From Rhizobiaceae bacterium (GTDB lineage Bacteria > Pseudomonadota > Alphaproteobacteria > Rhizobiales > Rhizobiaceae), in assembly GCA_029212415.1 (NCBI GenBank), contig JARGOF010000028.1:1-63419 (forward strand): a DNA stretch of 63,419 nt. Reading direction: 5' to 3'. The position numbers were made by a program, and so were the translations under genes. A model generated the notes under the pieces. It worked only from the letters and a program-made list of their open reading frames with translations. It was not told the DNA's origin and ran no database searches. The stretch's first letter is position 1. Every line of letters starts with the position of its first letter. This document shows, one piece after another, positions 1 to 9,198 of this stretch.

Positions 1-392
1 GTATCACCCGCAACAAGCGCCAATACCGCGCGAGCGGTTTCGTCCTTGTCCGCACCGCAGACCTCCAGTGCCACCCTCACTTGGCGCCGGCAGCGAACGG
101 CGGCCTCGACGGGCCGCGACGCAGCATGGCGTCCCGTGAACTGACAAGGAAAATACAGCGCACGCGGACGCATTCCCCAGATTGGCAAGCGTCGGGCCTC
201 AGGCCACACTGACGACAGAACCCTGAAACCATCATAAAGAATGTTCTGCTGCTTGCTGCGCCCCTGGTGGGAACAGCTTTTGCTGATTGCCAGAGCCGCC
301 GATGACAAGGGCAGGGTGCCCGGTGTCGGGCAATCCTGTTTTCGAAGGACGCGGAGACATGGATGAGGTGGACCTGACCCTGCGGTCTGCAA
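1..392. other. left-edge region without a supported complete gene
   Basis: No complete coding region is convincing here. On the minus strand a frame is open from a GTG at about position 80 to the window edge and begins V-R-V-A-L-E-V-C-G-A-D-K-D-E. It could be the start of a gene that runs off the left side, but there is no clear ribosome binding site and too little sequence to name a family. The right part of the region holds the decayed MFS-like remnant listed separately. Confidence 0.3.
161..292 (+). pseudogene. decayed duplicate of the 5' end of the MFS gene at 3243
   Basis: Bases 231-292 align with the first 20 or so codons of the MFS gene at 3243, at roughly 80 percent identity by eye with a 2-base gap. 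The upstream 70 bases also match in part: a 20-base block starting at 161 matches the block starting at 3172, at almost the same distance from the start codon. The ATG of the intact gene is ATC here, and nothing recognisable continues past about 295. I read it as the remnant of a duplicated or replaced paralogue. Confidence 0.5.
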
Positions 393-1019
393 TCAAGACA
401 GGCTCAAAGCACTCTCACGGACCTGGCTGACCAGGATCGACCAATCCATGCCCAGGGCGCCGTAGACATCACCGGCCTGATTGCTCGCATTGTCGGCGAG
501 GATTTCGATCATCAGGCTTGCGCCATCGGCGACGATCACACCGGCCTGGGTCAAACGGACCAAGGCGGTCTCGCGCTTTGTCCTGTTGAAGGTGCCGCTG
601 GCATCCACGGCGACATAGGCCTCAAACCCCTCGCGCACGGCCCGCATCGCGGGAAACGCGGCGCAGACTTCAAGGGAAAGACCAGCGAAGATCAGTTTGC
701 TCCGCCCGGTTGCGCGAATGGCCGCTTCCACCCTTGGATCGTCCCAGGCGTTGACCGTTGTTCGGTCGATAAAGCTTTGCCCTGGCAGAGCCTCCTGCAG
801 TTCCGGAATGGCCGGGCCCCACAGTGTCTGTGACGATGTGGTGGTTGCGACAATCGGCAGACCGAGGGCTTTTGCGGCCCTGGCCAGGCCGACGATGTTG
901 TGTTTGAGTTCTGCGATCGAATAGTCGCGGATGCCCGTCATCAGGCCGACCTGATTGTCGACAAATACGACGGCGGCATTGTCACGGTTCAGGGGAGCAG
1001 GGTTGTTCAAATGGGTCAT
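393..1019 (-). CDS. isochorismatase-family cysteine hydrolase (YcaC-like)
   Basis: A 208-residue protein of the isochorismatase/nicotinamidase fold. Asp21 (VFVDNQ), Arg86 (DRTTVNAWDD) and Cys119 (LSLEVCAAF) sit at the positions of the catalytic triad. Arg in place of the more common Lys is what YcaC-type members have, and N-A-W-D and D-A-S-G-T-F-N are also YcaC-like. The substrate of this subgroup is not known. The start at 1019 is preceded by an AAGAGAAG ribosome binding site; a longer frame upstream overlaps the pirin gene and is rejected. It lies 40 bases downstream of the pirin gene on the same strand, so the two probably form one transcript controlled by the divergent LysR protein. Confidence 0.85.
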   Translation of the reverse strand: MTHLNNPAPLNRDNAAVVFVDNQVGLMTGIRDYSIAELKHNIVGLARAAKALGLPIVATTTSSQTLWGPAIPELQEALPGQSFIDRTTVNAWDDPRVEAAIRATGRSKLIFAGLSLEVCAAFPAMRAVREGFEAYVAVDASGTFNRTKRETALVRLTQAGVIVADGASLMIEILADNASNQAGDVYGALGMDWSILVSQVRESALSLS

Positions 1020-1059
1020 GGTCTTCTCTTTTTCAGGTTGGTTTTCAGTGGTGTCGGTT

Positions 1060-1926
1060 TCAGTCAATTGATCCAAGGCGACCGGCTCGATAGTCAGCCT
1101 CGACTGCGTCAAGCTCGGCCACTTTGCCCATCGCAAATGGGCCGCGTTGGACAAAAGCCTGGCGAAGCGGGTGGCCTCGGAACAGGACGGCATGTGCCCC
1201 CGCTTCCGAGGAAAATGAGATGTCCGTGGCGCCTGCAAAGGCGATGGCTTTGCCGGGTTGCAGATCGGCAGAACCTGCGTTCCACGTCACTGTGGATATG
1301 CCCTTGATGGCGAGGATCCAGGCGTGGTGGCCGCTGTCGCCATGGTGTGTGAACTGGCCGCCGGCCTGCATGTTGATATCAAGCAGCGTTAATGGGATGT
1401 CTGGCGCTGCCGCACCCGTGACACCGTTGCTTTCACCAAGGACGAGCCGTGCGGTCGCGTGGTCACCTGGCAGCTTAGGCATGTCTTTGGCCGCAAGGTG
1501 AAAGGCTGTCGGGGCGTCATGCCTTTTGTCGTTTGGCAAGTTGACGAAGACCTGCAAGGCGTGGGTCCTTGCATCGGGACGGGGTGCTTCATTGTGAATG
1601 GCGCCGCGCGCAGCTTTGAACCAATAGAGATCACCGGGCGCCAGATCGAGGTCATTGCCCAGTGAATCGCGGTTGCGGAATGCGCCTTTGCTGTCCTCAA
1701 ACATGAGTGTGACTGCGGAAAGCCCGGCATGGGCATGTGTTCCGAAGGTGGGCTGCGTCATGACGAAGTGATCAACCATGATCAGCGGATCCATCAGCCC
1801 TTGGAAATCCGCGTGCTGATAACTTCGGGCCTCGAAACCGTCGCCTATCTTGATCGCGCGGCCGTCACTTTGTGTATGGGTTTCGCAGGGGACGCCTGCG
1901 CGCTTGTCGCTATGTTGCGTGTTCAT
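1060..1926 (-). CDS. pirin family protein
   Basis: A 288-residue bicupin. The N-terminal cupin keeps all four iron ligands of pirin: His64 and His66 (GTHAHAGLS), His111 and Glu113 (GAIHNE). The D-S-L-G-N and APGDLYWF segments are typical of the family. Bacterial pirins include quercetinase-like enzymes and redox-sensing proteins, so the exact activity is open. The start at 1926 has a GAGAG motif upstream. The gene is divergent from the LysR gene at 2034 with 107 bases between them that contain a clear palindromic operator. This resembles YhaK/YhaJ-type pairs, which suggests control by aromatic or electrophilic compounds. Confidence 0.85.
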   Translation of the reverse strand: MNTQHSDKRAGVPCETHTQSDGRAIKIGDGFEARSYQHADFQGLMDPLIMVDHFVMTQPTFGTHAHAGLSAVTLMFEDSKGAFRNRDSLGNDLDLAPGDLYWFKAARGAIHNEAPRPDARTHALQVFVNLPNDKRHDAPTAFHLAAKDMPKLPGDHATARLVLGESNGVTGAAAPDIPLTLLDINMQAGGQFTHHGDSGHHAWILAIKGISTVTWNAGSADLQPGKAIAFAGATDISFSSEAGAHAVLFRGHPLRQAFVQRGPFAMGKVAELDAVEADYRAGRLGSID

Positions 1927-1992
1927 GTCATCTCTCGCTTTTGCTGAATTGAATATATGAGCGAGACAATGGATCGAAAATCGGTCAATATC

Positions 1993-2018
1993 AGAACTTA
2001 TCGTTCTATCTGTAGAAC
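1993..2018. promoter_or_regulatory. palindromic operator between pirin and lysR
   Basis: Two overlapping inverted repeats share a half-site: AGAAC-N5-GTTCT (1993-2007) and GTTCTA-TCTG-TAGAAC (2003-2018). They lie between the divergent pirin and LysR genes, and the LysR gene's AGGAGG site follows at 2022-2027. This is what a LysR-type binding site controlling both directions would look like. Binding by the neighbouring LysR protein is inferred. Confidence 0.6.
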
Positions 2019-2033
2019 AATAGGAGGATCGGT

Positions 2034-2957
2034 ATGGACCTCAACGACGCGTTCTATTTTGTGCAGGTTGTTGAAAAGGGGGGCTTTTCTGCCGCCGCGC
2101 GGGCGCTGAACATCCCGAAGTCGCGTCTCAGCCGCCGCGTGCGGCAGCTTGAGGATCACCTCGGCGTACGCCTCTTGCAGCGTACATCGCGCATCGTCAC
2201 GACGACAGAGGTTGGCAAGGAGTATTTTGGTTACGCCCAGGACGCCCTGGCGCGATTTGAAATCGCCGAAACGGCCATCCGCCGGAAAACCAACAGGATC
2301 GAAGGGACCGTGACAGTTTCCTGTTCCCTGGGAATGGCACAGTTCGGCCTCGATCAGATCCTGCCGCGCTTCTTGCAGGACAATCCCGGCGTGACGGTGG
2401 TTCAGCGGGCCTCAAACCAGATGGAGGATTTGATCAAAGGCGGGATTGACGTCGCAATCCGCGGGCATATGGACACGCTGCCTGACTCGAGTTTGATCCA
2501 GCTGCGACTGGCGCGTGTGGAATGGCACCTGTTTTGTTCGCCTGATTACCATGACACTTTGCATCAATATGACGATCCTGCCGCGATGGCCAATCACCCG
2601 GCCCTGGTCCTTGGTCGACCCGGGGCCACGCACCAATGGTTGCTGACCGACGGTGATGGGCAAAGCGCATCCGTCCCTTACCGGGTGCGTTTTGCCAGTG
2701 ATGACATGTCCACGCTCAAAAATGCGGCGGCTTTGTCCCTGGGGCTTGTCGCCCTGCCATCCTACGTTTGCCGACCAGAGGTGGAAGCCGGATCGCTTGT
2801 GCGCGTCTTGCCGGGTTGGACAGCGGGTCTCCCGCAGATCAGCCTCTTGATGCCATCGCGCCGAGGGTTGTTGCCGGCGTTTGAAGCCTTCCTTGATTTC
2901 CTGAAGCAGGAATTACCCCCTATTCTGGCTGGCGATGCAGCAGCAGCCCGTGAATGA
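2034..2957 (+). CDS. LysR-family transcriptional regulator
   Basis: A 307-residue regulator with an N-terminal winged helix-turn-helix (about residues 1-60; FSAAARALNIPKSRLSRRV is the recognition region) and a periplasmic-binding-like effector domain from about residue 90. It starts with ATG six bases after an AGGAGG site. It is divergent from the pirin/isochorismatase pair, and two palindromes lie in the shared promoter region. The simplest reading is autoregulation plus control of that pair, probably in response to a small aromatic or quinone-like molecule. The effector cannot be read from sequence. Confidence 0.9.
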   Translation: MDLNDAFYFVQVVEKGGFSAAARALNIPKSRLSRRVRQLEDHLGVRLLQRTSRIVTTTEVGKEYFGYAQDALARFEIAETAIRRKTNRIEGTVTVSCSLGMAQFGLDQILPRFLQDNPGVTVVQRASNQMEDLIKGGIDVAIRGHMDTLPDSSLIQLRLARVEWHLFCSPDYHDTLHQYDDPAAMANHPALVLGRPGATHQWLLTDGDGQSASVPYRVRFASDDMSTLKNAAALSLGLVALPSYVCRPEVEAGSLVRVLPGWTAGLPQISLLMPSRRGLLPAFEAFLDFLKQELPPILAGDAAAARE

Positions 2958-3242
2958 AGCGCTCCCGGATCAGGCCTTCAACACCAACCCGCGCAGCCAA
3001 TGTCGAAACACCCAGCCGCATTTCCGCCCAACATACTTGCAACAGGCTGGAGCAATGGCGTAGAGACGACTGAGACGCATGCCGCGCGGCTTGATCGGGC
3101 CTAACCAGCGAACCTCCTCAATGAAGCGGCAGAGTTCAACGCCCCGCGGGAGAGGGTTGGGCAGCGCAGCACACACGGACGCATTCTCCACAGTGGGGGA
3201 TCGCCGGATATCGGGTTCCCAGGACGAAAGAATTTTAAAACC

Positions 3243-4538
3243 ATGATGAAGAGTGTTCTGCCGCTTGCTGCACTTTTGATGGGATCGGCGTTTTTGCTGT
3301 TTGCCGGTGGCGTCAACAGCCTGATCCTGCCGATCAGAGGTGAAGCCGAAGGCTTTACGGCTGCTTCGCTGGGTCTCCTGGGAACCGGTTGGGCGATCGG
3401 CTATGTGGCCGGTTGCCTGCGCACCCCGTCCCTTGTGGCGCGTGTCGGCCACATCAGGGCCTTTGGCGCCATGTGTGCGCTGGCGGCCATCGCCGTGCTC
3501 CTGTCGCTGATCTTCATCAAGCCCTGGGTGTGGATTCCGGTGCGGGCCTTGTCGGGATTTTGTTTTGCCGGGGCTGCCATGATTGTCGAAAGCTGGCTCA
3601 ATGAACGCACCGACGCCGCCTCGCGCGGCCGCGTCTTCGGCATCTATACGATGGTCAATCTGGCTGCGACCACTGCGGGGCAGATGGTTCTGACCCTCGG
3701 CGACGCCAGCGGCTATCTCTTCTTTGTTGTTGCGGCGATGGTCTACTGTCTGGCGTTGCTGCCGACAGCCATGTCGGCGACCACCACACCCAAACCCCTG
3801 ACCAGTGTATCGCTGAACCTGCGGGGTCTGTGGGATAATTCTCCCATTGCCTTTGTCGCCGTGGCGATGGTCGGCGTTTCCAACGCGGCCTTCGGAACAC
3901 TGGCGGCGGTCTATGCGGCGCGGATCGGGCTGGAGCTCAGTGACATCGCCCTTTTTGCCAGTATCCCCATTCTGGCGGGCGCCTTGTCGCAAATCCCCGT
4001 GGGCATCGCCTCCGACAAGCTGGACCGCCGGCTTGTGCTGATCGCGATTGCCGTCTTCGCTTTGACAGCCGACGGGCTGTTCGTCTTTGGCGGCTTTGTC
4101 AATCCGTTGATCATCCTGTCCCTGGCCGGCCTTTTCGGTGCCACGGTTTTTGCCATGTATCCGGTCATCGTCGCCCATGCGAATGACCATGCGGAACCCG
4201 GCACCTATATTCAGGTGAGTGGCGGGCTGCTGCTGGTCTACGGGATTGGCTCGATTGTCGGCCCAACCGTCGCCGGTTTGACGATGACCGGCTTTGGCGC
4301 GCCCAGCCTGTTCATGATCACCGGCACTGCCCATATCGTGCTGATTCTCTACGCAATGGTGCGCCTGCGATACGCTCCGGCTGTGGCGCAAGCCGACAAG
4401 GGCAGCTTTCAGGCCGCGCCGATGGCGCGCATGTCGACACCCGAGACCGCTGCTCTGGCTGCCAACCAGGCTGAGCTGAACTCGGATCGCTCCAACGCCG
4501 GGGCAGCCGAACAGGACCTGAAGCCTGTAAAGGATTGA
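3243..4538 (+). CDS. MFS transporter (YcaD-like)
   Basis: A 431-residue inner-membrane protein with about twelve hydrophobic segments in two halves and a hydrophilic C-terminal tail of about 55 residues. The first loop-helix region, the E-S-W-L-N-E-R segment and the G-R-V-F-G-I-Y motif after the fourth to fifth helix match the YcaD-like branch of the major facilitator superfamily. The substrate is unknown. The start at 3243 (ATG-ATG) follows an AGGACGAAAG stretch. A decayed copy of its leader and first codons lies at 161-292, so this gene family was once duplicated around the pirin/LysR block. Confidence 0.85.
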   Translation: MMKSVLPLAALLMGSAFLLFAGGVNSLILPIRGEAEGFTAASLGLLGTGWAIGYVAGCLRTPSLVARVGHIRAFGAMCALAAIAVLLSLIFIKPWVWIPVRALSGFCFAGAAMIVESWLNERTDAASRGRVFGIYTMVNLAATTAGQMVLTLGDASGYLFFVVAAMVYCLALLPTAMSATTTPKPLTSVSLNLRGLWDNSPIAFVAVAMVGVSNAAFGTLAAVYAARIGLELSDIALFASIPILAGALSQIPVGIASDKLDRRLVLIAIAVFALTADGLFVFGGFVNPLIILSLAGLFGATVFAMYPVIVAHANDHAEPGTYIQVSGGLLLVYGIGSIVGPTVAGLTMTGFGAPSLFMITGTAHIVLILYAMVRLRYAPAVAQADKGSFQAAPMARMSTPETAALAANQAELNSDRSNAGAAEQDLKPVKD

Positions 4539-4778
4539 GCGCTTTGCGCGGGGCATGGCTATGGTCGGGCGCGCAGGCCTGATGATGACGGGGAGAGGCT
4601 GCTGACGTTTGGCCGCACAGCCGGCCGGTCTGGATCAGATCGGCAGCCAGAAGCCATTCGATCAGAACAATTGATTTGCAGACAATCGGCTGCATTGATG
4701 TCATCAGTTCGCCAGTCAACGCCTCCAGCCATGCAGATGCGCATTGTATCGCGCCACCTGCAGCCCCATTTGACCATC

Positions 4779-5183
4779 ATGACCCTGACACAGACACCGA
4801 CATTCCTGCACCGGATAGAGATCACGCCCGGCGATATCGACGACATGGACCACGTCAACAATGCCGTGTATCTGCGCTGGGTTCAGGAGGCTGTTGTCCA
4901 TTACTGGCAGCAGATCTCTTCGGCTGATGCACAGCAAGGGCTTCTCTGGGTGGCGCTCAAACATGAGATCGTCTACCGCATGCCGCTTTTGCTGAATGAC
5001 CAGGTGGATGCCCTGGTCACGGCGACCGGGACACGCGGGTCTCGGGCTTCATTTTCAACCAACTTCAGGCGCGGTGACGATATCGCAGCCGAAGTGCAGA
5101 GTTCCTGGTGTTGCATCGATGCCAATACCCGCCGGCCGCAAAGAATCGCCCGCGATATCGTGCGGCAATTTCTGGCCGTCTGA
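4779..5183 (+). CDS. acyl-CoA thioesterase, 4-hydroxybenzoyl-CoA thioesterase family
   Basis: A 134-residue single-hotdog-domain protein. The segment DIDDMDHVNNAVYLRWVQEA is the family signature, with Asp and the H-V-N-N turn at the active-site helix. Such enzymes hydrolyse acyl-CoA or acyl-ACP thioesters in the cytoplasm; chain specificity cannot be told. I chose the ATG at 4779 because the conserved domain starts ten residues later. An earlier in-frame start at 4671 is possible but would add 36 residues without family character. No strong ribosome binding site is seen. It converges with the ABC-transporter operon. Confidence 0.8.
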   Translation: MTLTQTPTFLHRIEITPGDIDDMDHVNNAVYLRWVQEAVVHYWQQISSADAQQGLLWVALKHEIVYRMPLLLNDQVDALVTATGTRGSRASFSTNFRRGDDIAAEVQSSWCCIDANTRRPQRIARDIVRQFLAV

Positions 5184-5222
5184 GGTTTTTCGCCCGTCTG
5201 GCCAATGAATGCCAGACGTGTT

Positions 5223-5957
5223 CTAGCCGCCGGTGCGCCGGACGAGACGCGTTTCGAGTTGCACCAGAGCATCGTAGATAAGCACCGCGAACAGTCCGAC
5301 GATCAGACCGCCTTGCAGCACAAAGGCTGTGTTGTTGGTCAACAGGCCCGCGATGATCACTTCGCCCAGCGTACGGGCGGCCACGGTGGAGCCGAGTGTC
5401 GCGGTGCCAAGGGCAATGACGACGGACAGCCGAATGCCAGTCAGTGTCACCGGCAATGCAAGGGGCAGTTCCACCCGCACCAATTGCTGCCAGCGATTCA
5501 GTCCAATGCCTCGGGCCGCCTCCATTGTGGCAGGCGGCAGGGTCGAAAGGGCGACGATGGCGTTTTCGAAGATCGGCAGCAGACCGTAGAGAAAAAGCGC
5601 CACCAGCGTCGGCCCCGCGCCAAAACCCAGTGCCGGCACGGCCAGCGCCAGGACTGCAACCGGGGGAAATGTCTGTCCCATATTGGTGATGGTGCGCGAA
5701 AGCGGCAGAAAGGCTGCCCCCGCCGGACGGGTCACCAGGATGGCCAGTGTCACGGCAACCAGCGTGGCCGCTGCCGACGCCGCCGCGACGAGACCCAGAT
5801 GGCTGATCGACAATGAAAGAAGAGAGGCGCGTTCATAGATGACCGGACCGCCTGCCGACGCAAAGGGTGCAAACAACGGCGTGAACCACACGGGCCGCAA
5901 AACCAGCGCCAGCAGCAACAGCGTCAGGGCGGGTCGCAGAAAGGTTCCGATCCTCAT
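5223..5957 (-). CDS. yehW: ABC importer permease for quaternary-amine osmolyte (YehW type)
   Basis: A 244-residue inner-membrane permease with about six helices and the EAA-type cytoplasmic loop (EAARGIGLNRWQQLVRVELP) that docks on the ATPase. It is the last gene of a four-gene operon reading leftward in the order binding protein, permease, ATPase, permease. That order and the lengths (302, 390, 313, 244) match E. coli yehZYXW, the OsmF-type betaine importer. The start at 5957 overlaps the ATPase stop by four bases (ATGA), which indicates translational coupling; the longer upstream TTG frame is ignored. Confidence 0.82.
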   Translation of the reverse strand: MRIGTFLRPALTLLLLALVLRPVWFTPLFAPFASAGGPVIYERASLLSLSISHLGLVAAASAAATLVAVTLAILVTRPAGAAFLPLSRTITNMGQTFPPVAVLALAVPALGFGAGPTLVALFLYGLLPIFENAIVALSTLPPATMEAARGIGLNRWQQLVRVELPLALPVTLTGIRLSVVIALGTATLGSTVAARTLGEVIIAGLLTNNTAFVLQGGLIVGLFAVLIYDALVQLETRLVRRTGG

Positions 5958-6895
5958 GGGTGGGCCCGGGCGCGGGCGCGGGCGCGAATGGCCTCGAAGG
6001 TCACGCGACCGACAAGCACACCGTCTTGCTCCACCGGCACCGCAGCGCGTCCGGTCCAAAGGCAGGCCGAGAGCGCGTCGCGCAGGCTTGCTTCGACCGG
6101 CAGCGCTTCGCCCTCGGCAACGCCCTCTTCAACCAGTTCCGAGACAGGAACAAGGGACAGAAGACGCAGCGGGCGTTCGACCCTGCCGACCATGTCAGCG
6201 ACAAATTCCGTGGCGGGCCGGGTGATGATCTCGGCCGGTGTGCCGTGTTGAACAAGCTGGCCTGAATCCATCACCGCCACGCGGTCGGCAAGCCGGATCG
6301 CTTCCTCCATGTCGTGGGTCACCAGAATGATGGTCGAGCCCAGTTGCTTCTGGATGCGACGCAGATCGTCCTGCGCGCGGGTCCTGATCACGGGATCGAG
6401 CGCGCCGAAGGGTTCGTCCATGAGCAGCAGATCAGGCCGCGACGCCAGCGCCCGCGCCACGCCGACACGCTGCTGCTGTCCGCCGGACAGTTCGCCGGGA
6501 TAGCGGTTGCGGAAAGTCTCAGGTTCCATCGAAAAAAGTGTCAGCAATTCATCAACCCGGGCGCTGATTTTATCGGCAGACCAGTTCAGCAATTCCGGCA
6601 CAGCGCCGATATTGCGCGCAACCGTATGGTGCGGAAACAGCCCGTGGCCCTGAATGGCATAACCGATGCGCCGCCGCAGGATATGCGGCTTGATCGTCAG
6701 GGTGGATTCGCCGTTGATACGCACCTCACCCGAACTGGGCTCCTCCAGCCGGTTGATCATGCGCAGCAGCGTGGTCTTGCCCGAGCCGGAGGTGCCGACA
6801 ATCACGGTGACCGTGCCCGTCTCGATCGTCATTGTCACCGCATCCACAGCAGGTACACCGTTGTAGAGCCTGGTGATCTTGTCGATTTCAATCAT
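5954..6895 (-). CDS. yehX: ABC importer ATP-binding protein (YehX/OpuCA type)
   Basis: A 313-residue ATPase. Walker A is GTSGSGKTT at about residues 34-42, the signature is LSGGQQQR, Walker B is LLLMDEPFGALD and the switch is V-T-H-D. The last 70 residues resemble a single degraded CBS region, as in osmolyte-import ATPases where CBS domains sense ionic strength, but it is short here. It overlaps both neighbouring permease genes by four bases. It would power uptake of glycine betaine, choline or similar solutes; the substrate is inferred from operon type. Confidence 0.87.
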   Translation of the reverse strand: MIEIDKITRLYNGVPAVDAVTMTIETGTVTVIVGTSGSGKTTLLRMINRLEEPSSGEVRINGESTLTIKPHILRRRIGYAIQGHGLFPHHTVARNIGAVPELLNWSADKISARVDELLTLFSMEPETFRNRYPGELSGGQQQRVGVARALASRPDLLLMDEPFGALDPVIRTRAQDDLRRIQKQLGSTIILVTHDMEEAIRLADRVAVMDSGQLVQHGTPAEIITRPATEFVADMVGRVERPLRLLSLVPVSELVEEGVAEGEALPVEASLRDALSACLWTGRAAVPVEQDGVLVGRVTFEAIRARARARAHP

Positions 6896-8064
6896 GCGGT
6901 CGCCTCCGGTGTCGTGCGCACCAAATCCACGAGAATATCCATTGCGATAGCCGCCACGAGGGCCAGCATGACGGTCGGCAAAGCACCAAGCAGGATAAGG
7001 TCGGTCGCCGTCTGATTGAGGCCCTGGAAGACAAAGGTGCCAAAGCCGCCTCCACCGATCAGGCCGGCGATGACGGCAAGGCCGATGTTCTGCACCAGCA
7101 CGATACGCACCCCCGTCAGAATGACCGGCAGGCCCAGTGGCAGTTCGACCCGCAGCAGGCGCTGCCGCTGGGTCATTCCCATGCCGCGCGCGGCCTCAAT
7201 CGCTGCTGGCGGCGCAGCGGAAAGCCCGGCCACGGTGTTGCCGACCACCGGCAAAAGCGAATAGAACACCAGCGCCAGAAAGGCCGGTGCAAAGCCGATC
7301 CCGGCAATGCCAATGGATTGGGCCCCCGGCACCGTTTCCCCGACCCAGCCAAGGATCGGGATCATCAGACCGAACATGGCAAGTGATGGAATGGTCTGCA
7401 AAAAGCTCAGCACCGGCAGGATGGCACCGCGCAGTTGGGCGCGGCTGTGGCACAGGATCCCCAACGGAAAGCCGATGACCCCGGCAATGGCAAGTGAGCC
7501 GAAGGCAAGCCCCAGATGCCGCACAAAAGCATCAATGAAGGCAGGTTTTCTCCCGGCGTATTCCTGCATGATCGACAGGTCCGAAAGGGCCCCGGACCAC
7601 AAAACAAGCGTCAGCGCTGCCAGTGCCGCGATGAGCAGAGCGGCGCGCGCCAGCGGTCCGGGAGCAAGATTGCCAAGCGCATCTGACATCAGCAGTATGA
7701 AAACAGCGAGCAGACACCAGAACCCTGCAGCCGGTGAAACCCGTGCGTATTCCCCGGCTCCCGCCAGCAAGTTCGGCGTTCCCGCCATCAGCAACCAGAA
7801 CAAACCCGCCAGCCCCAGCGCTGCCCCTGCCATGCGGATCCGCGGCCAGGCGGCCAGCAGGCCAAGAGCAAGTCCGGCGGCAAGGGACAGCAGGCCGGGC
7901 AGTGTAACGCCCGGCTCAGCCAGACGCCAGGCCACAATGGCATCGCCAGCCACGATGCGGTTGGCGGCAAGCGTCATGAAGGGTGCCAGCATCGCTGCCA
8001 GCCCCAGAACGGCAAACAGAATCCCCGGCGCAGAAAGAGCCCCGGCGGATCCTTTTGCGTTCAT
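6892..8064 (-). CDS. yehY: ABC importer permease with extra N-terminal membrane segments (YehY type)
   Basis: A 390-residue inner-membrane protein. The N-terminal half adds about five hydrophobic segments to a standard binding-protein-dependent permease domain (about residues 170-385), which contains the EAARGMGMTQRQRLLRVELP coupling loop. This extended form is characteristic of YehY (385 residues in E. coli) and separates the system from ordinary ProW/OpuCB. I chose the ATG at 8064, 25 bases after the binding-protein gene; an upstream in-frame start would overlap that gene. Confidence 0.84.
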   Translation of the reverse strand: MNAKGSAGALSAPGILFAVLGLAAMLAPFMTLAANRIVAGDAIVAWRLAEPGVTLPGLLSLAAGLALGLLAAWPRIRMAGAALGLAGLFWLLMAGTPNLLAGAGEYARVSPAAGFWCLLAVFILLMSDALGNLAPGPLARAALLIAALAALTLVLWSGALSDLSIMQEYAGRKPAFIDAFVRHLGLAFGSLAIAGVIGFPLGILCHSRAQLRGAILPVLSFLQTIPSLAMFGLMIPILGWVGETVPGAQSIGIAGIGFAPAFLALVFYSLLPVVGNTVAGLSAAPPAAIEAARGMGMTQRQRLLRVELPLGLPVILTGVRIVLVQNIGLAVIAGLIGGGGFGTFVFQGLNQTATDLILLGALPTVMLALVAAIAMDILVDLVRTTPEATA

Positions 8065-8089
8065 CGCCCGATCAGTCCAGAATCCCTGA

Positions 8090-8998
8090 TCAATCCAGAA
8101 TTCCGGTCTGGGTAAGGTAGTCGCGGGCCACGGATTCGGCCGGCTCTCCACCGACCTGAATGCGGCCGTTGAGTTTCTGCAGGGTTTGCATGTTCAGACC
8201 GGCGAAGATCGGGTTGAGGATATCCGGAATCGACGGATATTCCTGCAGCACCGAGGCGCGGATGATGGGCGTGGGTTCATAGACCGGCTGCACGCCCTTG
8301 TCGTCCAGCATCACGACAAGGCCGGTTGCCCCGACACCGCCGTCGGTGCCATAGACCATAGCCGTGTTCACGCCGGATGTGCCGCGCGCTGCGGCCTGAA
8401 TTGTCGCCGCCGTATCACCACCCGACAGGATGACCGTCTGGTCGGGCGAAAGCGTAAAGCCGTATACCGTCTGCATTGCAGGCAATACGGCCGGAGAAGA
8501 AACGAACTCGGTTGAAGCGGCAAGCTTGACGGTGCCACCTCCAGCCACCCAGGCGCCGAATTCCGACATTGTGGAAAGGCCGTTCTCTTCGGCAACAGGA
8601 CCGGTTACGGCGATGGCCCAGGTATTGTTGGCGGGGGCCGAGTCCAGCCAGATGATGTCGTTCTGCTCGCTGTCCAGTTCTGCGGCGCGGGCATGGGCGG
8701 CCTTGGCATCCTTCCAGATGTCACGATCCGCTTCGTTGAAGAAGAAAGCCGCATTGCCTGTATATTCCGGATAGATGTCGATCTGGTTTGCCAGGATTGC
8801 CCCACGGACCACCTGGGTGCCGCCCAGTTGCAGGCGACGCTCGACCGGCAGGCCGGCCTTTTCAAGCGCCAGAGCGATTATGTTGCCGAGCAGGCCGCCT
8901 TCCGTGTCGATTTTGGAAGAAACCGTGATATCGGCATGCGCGAGTGTAGTCAGCGCACCCAACAGGCTGGCGGTGGCGAAAACGAGACGGATATTCAT
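8090..8998 (-). CDS. osmF: periplasmic glycine-betaine-type binding protein (OsmF/YehZ)
   Basis: A 302-residue secreted protein with a signal peptide of about 22 residues (cleavage after T-L-A-H-A). The mature part has OpuAC-type features: the K-I-D-T-E-G-G-L-L-G start and the I-Y-P-E-Y-T-G-N segment at about residues 75-82 that helps form the aromatic ligand pocket. It is the first gene of the operon. E. coli OsmF is induced by osmotic stress and stationary phase. Here the operon fits with ectoine synthesis and potassium uptake found elsewhere in the window. Confidence 0.85.
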   Translation of the reverse strand: MNIRLVFATASLLGALTTLAHADITVSSKIDTEGGLLGNIIALALEKAGLPVERRLQLGGTQVVRGAILANQIDIYPEYTGNAAFFFNEADRDIWKDAKAAHARAAELDSEQNDIIWLDSAPANNTWAIAVTGPVAEENGLSTMSEFGAWVAGGGTVKLAASTEFVSSPAVLPAMQTVYGFTLSPDQTVILSGGDTAATIQAAARGTSGVNTAMVYGTDGGVGATGLVVMLDDKGVQPVYEPTPIIRASVLQEYPSIPDILNPIFAGLNMQTLQKLNGRIQVGGEPAESVARDYLTQTGILD

Positions 8999-9198
8999 CG
9001 CGGTTCAACTCCTTGGAAAGACGATTGAGACAAAGGCAAAAAGGGCTTTTCCTTGAAACATAGAGTGTCATTCGCGACCGTCAAGGTCCGCTGAGAACCG
9101 GCGTTTTGGCGCCCCGATCGGGTTGGAGAACAGCCACCGCACCGGCGGGTGACCTGGTGTGCGCTTGATCGCAGGGCTGGGTACGTTAAAAGCCGTCC

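Noticed and set aside
2970-4556. 528-codon open frame on the minus strand across the MFS gene
   Set aside because: The product is highly hydrophilic and rich in Arg, Gln, Gly and His with no family character. It is the antisense shadow of a GC-rich membrane-protein gene.
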